Source: Crambe crambe (taxonomy: Eukaryota > Porifera > Demospongiae > Poecilosclerida > Crambeidae). Taken from it: DNA of 64,000 nt. Below, in pieces: positions 60,352 to 64,000 of the stretch. The DNA lies in NCBI GenBank assembly GCA_963924555.1, contig OZ004588.1, forward strand, positions 2,356,001 to 2,420,000. The letters are read 5' to 3'. A program made the position numbers and the translations under genes. Below the pieces are notes generated by a model. That model searched no databases, was not told the origin of the DNA, and was given only the letters and a program-made list of their open reading frames with translations. Each line of letters opens with the position of its first letter. Positions within the stretch are counted from its first letter, which is position 1.

Positions 60352-60584
60352 GTACGTACATGGAGAAAGGTTACTTATTTGACCCTTCTATATCAATGAT
60401 GTGGTTAATGAACCTTTGATGTATGAGATAATCCCTACACACTTACCTCGGCTTATTTCAATTCCAGTGTCTTCCCTCACACCTCCCAATCACCTCCCAA
60501 TCACTATGACTTGTAACTATAGGCTGTGAATTGATTATGGCCCTGTAAAGTCAATAATGATCCTTTGACCTTTGCCCTTTCTAG

Positions 60585-60663
60585 GAGAGATGAGGGTTGA
60601 TGTATCATCACAAGAATCTGAAGATGACAAACTCTATCACTTCATGAATTTATGGAGGCTTTA
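60585..60663 (+). repeat. acidic cassette D, copy 3
   Basis: After TTTCTAG the phase 1 frame reads EMRVDVSSQESEDDKLYHFM then NLWRL and a stop. It keeps the VDV...ESEDD core of copy 1. It lies about 235 bp downstream of cassette C, as in the other copies. Confidence 0.45.
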
Positions 60664-60789
60664 ACTCTACCGAGAACCAGTGGTGACTGATCAACCCACC
60701 CATGTGGCAACACCCACTTATATTGTAGTGGGGTGTTGTCTAATTTTATCATCATTATTTTGTATGAGAGTTCAGTATCATTATTTGAT

Positions 60790-61360
60790 GTGACCAGTTG
60801 ATACTTTATTGTCAAAATTAATAATACACAATCAGTTAGAATCAAAAGAAGTATGGAGGGGGTGGGGGGTGTGTTTGCATATAAAGAAAGATATTGCTTC
60901 CATAAATCATGAACCCAGCACATAATTTAAACAACTTGATTAAGGTCACATCATATTCCGTAAGGCAACAGTACCATTATGAGTAGACATTGATAAGCAA
61001 GTTGTTTATATATGTGTACTGCCCATAGCTGTCACATAACATCATAATAGGTATACAATGTAAATGCACATCATACCTGACTCCAAGAAAACATGTCTTT
61101 GCTAAAAGACGGTGGATCAATGGATGATCTTTACAAGTTGAACTGATTGTCCAAAGGCAGGTACTTACACAGATGCCAGTTTTGAATGCAGAACACTTCC
61201 CTCCGAATGAAACCTCGTTCAATGGCGCTAACTGCAGACACTCAACAGGTACCGCTATCTTCAGAGTCCTCGCGGTCAGAACATGTGCTAACTACAGATG
61301 CAAATAATGCCCACCATGCAACCAGCCTGCCCCACCCCCTAAAATTGAGAATGCTCATGC
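60790..61360 (-). repeat. inverted copy of the downstream flank of the Roc-COR gene
   Basis: Read on the minus strand it follows the order of 48.0-49.59 kb: the GCGCATGAGCATT and GTGGGCATTATTTGCAT block, then GTCTACTCAT...TGTTGCCTTA, then CAAACACACCCCCCACCCCC and TTCTTTTGATTCTAACT. The duplication breakpoint lies near 60.79 kb. Together with the gene on its right it forms an inverted duplicate of the 45-49.6 kb locus. Confidence 0.75.
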
Positions 61361-62316
61361 GCAAAAGAATGAATGAGAATCACAATAATTCAGTTGGTCC
61401 ATTTTAGAGTGCTAACTAGACAGTAGAGACGGTTTCCACATTAATGAGTTGTGGCTATTGGTGGAGACATAATCTTTTGGCCACTAACTCCATGAAGTTA
61501 TTAGGGTGATCTGAGTCCTCTTTCTGTGAGATCAGTGATTGAGACTTGTGTGCTTCCTATGTGCTTCTTATGTACTTCTTATGGATGCATGTGAAAATTG
61601 AGAAGAACGTGGTGTCAGTCTGGGCAAATTCTGCAAGCAGGCCAGGGTCTTAGATGACTGAAACATTTCTCCAACACTGGTAATTCGGGATAAGCTGGAC
61701 AGGAGGTTGGTCATCTATTGGATGAGAGGGAGAATATTGAATCTCATATAATGGATGATGTACAATCAGTTGTACACTTGTAAACGAGTGTCACAACTTG
61801 GAAGCAGAGTTTGGTACCAACCACACCACATGCTGTTGAGGAAGTATGAGAAAGCATATCCAATCATCAAGGGGGAGATTGTTTGGAAACATATAGGAAG
61901 ATTGCTTTGACTCTGAGACTTCGGCACATTATAAGATTGCAGGCTCGAAATCTGGGAAAGAATCTTTTTGCAAAGGTGTACCAGATGTACATCTTTTGGA
62001 TCAGCCCATTGAATGTTCACTAGAAATGAAGAAATGTTCAGAGTATAGCTATGATAAATCTTGAGCCAAGTTCACTTCTGTTAGAGAGTCTTGTAGAGGT
62101 AGGAAGAGATTAAGGATGTCTATCATAGCTAGTCGAAGGAGAGGAAGACACTGGAATTAGAAGATTATTATAAAGAGGATATACATGATCTATTATTATT
62201 CCTGTTGGTGTCCATTATATTTAATGTGCAAAATTTTTTTATTGAACAGTGCTATAGCTAGTATGAGTACAGAAGTAAAATGTACACACAGAATAAAGAC
62301 AGATACAATAATGTGC
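61361..62316. other. 3' flank of the minus-strand paralogue
   Basis: No gene is recognised. A poly(A) signal (AATAAA on the minus strand) sits at 62,238-62,243, about 75 bp after the stop codon of the paralogue. Confidence 0.5.
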
Positions 62317-64000
62317 TTATTGCTTGACTTCTGCTATCGATTTTGCTAGTTCACTCAATCCAATGTCTTCAAGTACAGCAATTAGAGTCTTCCATGAAAC
62401 AGGCTTTTTCCCATCCCCACTCAGCCATTTTCTGAAGATTTCGCAATTGATATCTTGTGCATTATATCTCAACTCTTTTTGCAAGGCACTAATACGAGCA
62501 CCAGTGGCATCTTCAAGCAAGAAAGTTCCTAGTTTGAAATATTTAGTTCCAATTTCTTCAGCCAAATCAACTTTGGAATCTTTTAGAGGGAAGCAAATGA
62601 TTTCCATCATAGTAGGAGTTGAAGAGGCAGGAGCTCCTGCAAATGAAAATTCCATGATAAAGATAAGACTAAAATTATCAAAAGTCAAAGCAGTGAAGGA
62701 AGACACTAGCTAAATTAATAATAATAAAACTAGACAATAAGTCAAGGATGTAAATTTGACCAACCTTTCATAGGAGAATGATCTGGTTGATCACACCACA
62801 GCAGGTGTCTAGGAGTGAGATCTCCAAATACTTTGTTATCTCGACTGCATATCCAGAGACCATCCCCGAAAGTGGCAACATGGGGATCTTTAGCCCCACA
62901 AGGACAAAGAAGTGCTTTCGAAGGGATCGAGTTGTTGTACCCAAGAACTATCATGGCTTTCTTTAGACCTGCAAACACAGCCTGAGAGACAAAAGAGCAG
63001 AGCTTGCTACAAACTTTCTCGGCAGTGTCATCCACATGGATCTCAACATGAAAGAATGTGTCAATCAGAGTGACTGAGCCAGGAAAGCCAGGTACCATGA
63101 ATTGGGTGCAGTTTCTATTCAGGCAAGCTGGAGTGTTGGAAGGAGGAAGCAACACTATTTTCCAAGGACGGGGAAACTGGTTGTCATTAGAGATAAGAAA
63201 GCAGGTAAGACTGCAGTATGTACCGAGACGAGGACCTCCAAGTGGGAAGTCCAGAGCAAGAGGAGCTACAAGTGAATCATTAGAGACACGATATTTATGA
63301 ACCTTCTCAGTTTCAAGAACAGGAAGGAGGGCAGGCATGATGTACTCTGAAGCACTAAAGTCAGCTATGATGAGCAACTTTCTAAAGAGCTTGACCAGAT
63401 CAACAGGAGTAAAGATATCAGGCACATAATGCTTATTAAACTCTTTCTCTTGCAGAAGCTCTAAGCTAACAATGCCATGATCTTTAAACTTCTTCCAGCC
63501 TCCAGAGAGTGCACGAAGTGCTTTTCCACCAACCTTTTCTCTCAAGCAATAGGTGATCTCCACTAACTCGGTTACCTTATCCAAAAGGACTTGAGGGTTA
63601 GTGAATACAACACCATCCAGAACCTCGGGGAAATAAAGACTGACGAAATTTCATCTAGGAACTGGAGAGCTGCATCCAGTGTATGCTCATCAAAGAAAAG
63701 CTTATTTGCTGCTCTAAGGCATTCTTCTTTGCTCAATACCCCTCTGTCTAAAGAAAGGCTGACTTCTTCAAGGATAATTTCCAAAGAGAAATACTGAAGG
63801 GGCACATTAATGGGATCAGGCATACACTTTGTTAGGACTACACTTTGGATATCTCTAGCTGTACTCTTATCAAGCTCTTCAGGATTTTTGGCATTGACTG
63901 GAAAGATCACCTCATTTTCTGCCAGGTTGTAATAGACGACTTCCTCTTGGAACATCGGCAGTAACAGCTCTTCTAACTTCTTGTTCTTCTCCTCTCTTGT
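62317..64000 (-). pseudogene. second Roc-COR-death gene, frameshifted, cut by window edge
   Basis: Exon 2 runs from the window edge to 62,765 and exon 3 from 62,636 to the stop at 62,317, with a phase 1 intron (donor AAAG/GTTGGT, acceptor TTTGCAG). The visible part starts at THRDE-proximal sequence (TREEKNKKLEELLLPMF) and is very close to the plus-strand gene through the COR-like and Cys-rich regions. One base is missing near 63,630-63,640: where the intact gene reads SSVFYFPEVLDG, this copy shifts to SSVFISPRFW and soon stops. The frame recovers as DKVTELVEITYCLRE. The last exon encodes a different death domain (EEIGTKYFKLGTFLLED, VSWKTLIAVLEDIGL). It is a pseudogene unless the lesion is a base-calling error. 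Confidence 0.8.

Noticed and set aside
62324-62713. 129-codon plus-strand frame
   Set aside because: It is a shadow of the death-domain exon on the minus strand.

Overview
The window looks like nuclear DNA of an animal, most likely a sponge (demosponge). Genes are split by canonical GT/AG introns, the recognisable proteins are death-fold and Roc-COR/death-domain proteins of the kind expanded in sponges and other early animals, and the spacer is AT-rich and full of small inverted-repeat transposons, microsatellites and segmental copies. No bacterial operon, ribosome-binding site, CRISPR array, rRNA or tRNA was seen. The taxonomic call is an inference from protein style only.

Layout. 1-7,100: no gene recognised; several inverted-repeat elements and a palindromic tandem array near 5.8 kb. 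7,113-7,398: a decayed death-domain exon. 7.4-24.2 kb: a mosaic of related exon-like cassettes (basic, acidic and others) with conserved splice-site-like flanks, microsatellites and recombined copies. 24,745-34,504: a spliced gene of a Pro/Ser-rich N-terminal exon with a myristoylation-like start, then three exons each encoding one death-like domain, all joined in phase 1. Its second intron is invaded by a 3.6 kb TA-flanked pogo/Tigger-like transposon that holds a broken transposase, a HIRAN-domain ORF and nested elements. 34.5-44.5 kb: tandem and inverted segmental copies, very long fold-back elements, and two shreds of the Roc-COR gene. 45,002-47,787: an apparently intact Roc-COR-like GTPase with a C-terminal death domain (811 aa), whose predicted first coding exon lies inside a TIR element with a 10-bp target duplication. 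47.8-60.8 kb: further cassettes, including a 1.5 kb segmental copy of 11.6-13.3 kb. 60.8-64.0 kb: an inverted copy of the 45-49.6 kb locus, ending in a frameshifted paralogue of the Roc-COR-death gene on the minus strand that runs off the window.

How the parts may work together. Two death-domain genes lie about 10 kb apart. One resembles an adaptor (possible lipid anchor, disordered arm, three death-like modules). The other resembles a switchable GTPase with a death domain. Death domains pair with each other, so a signalling link is plausible, but that is inference. The cassette family sits directly downstream of each Roc-COR-death copy or remnant that still has its 3' end, so gene and cassettes appear to have been duplicated together and then scrambled by transposons.
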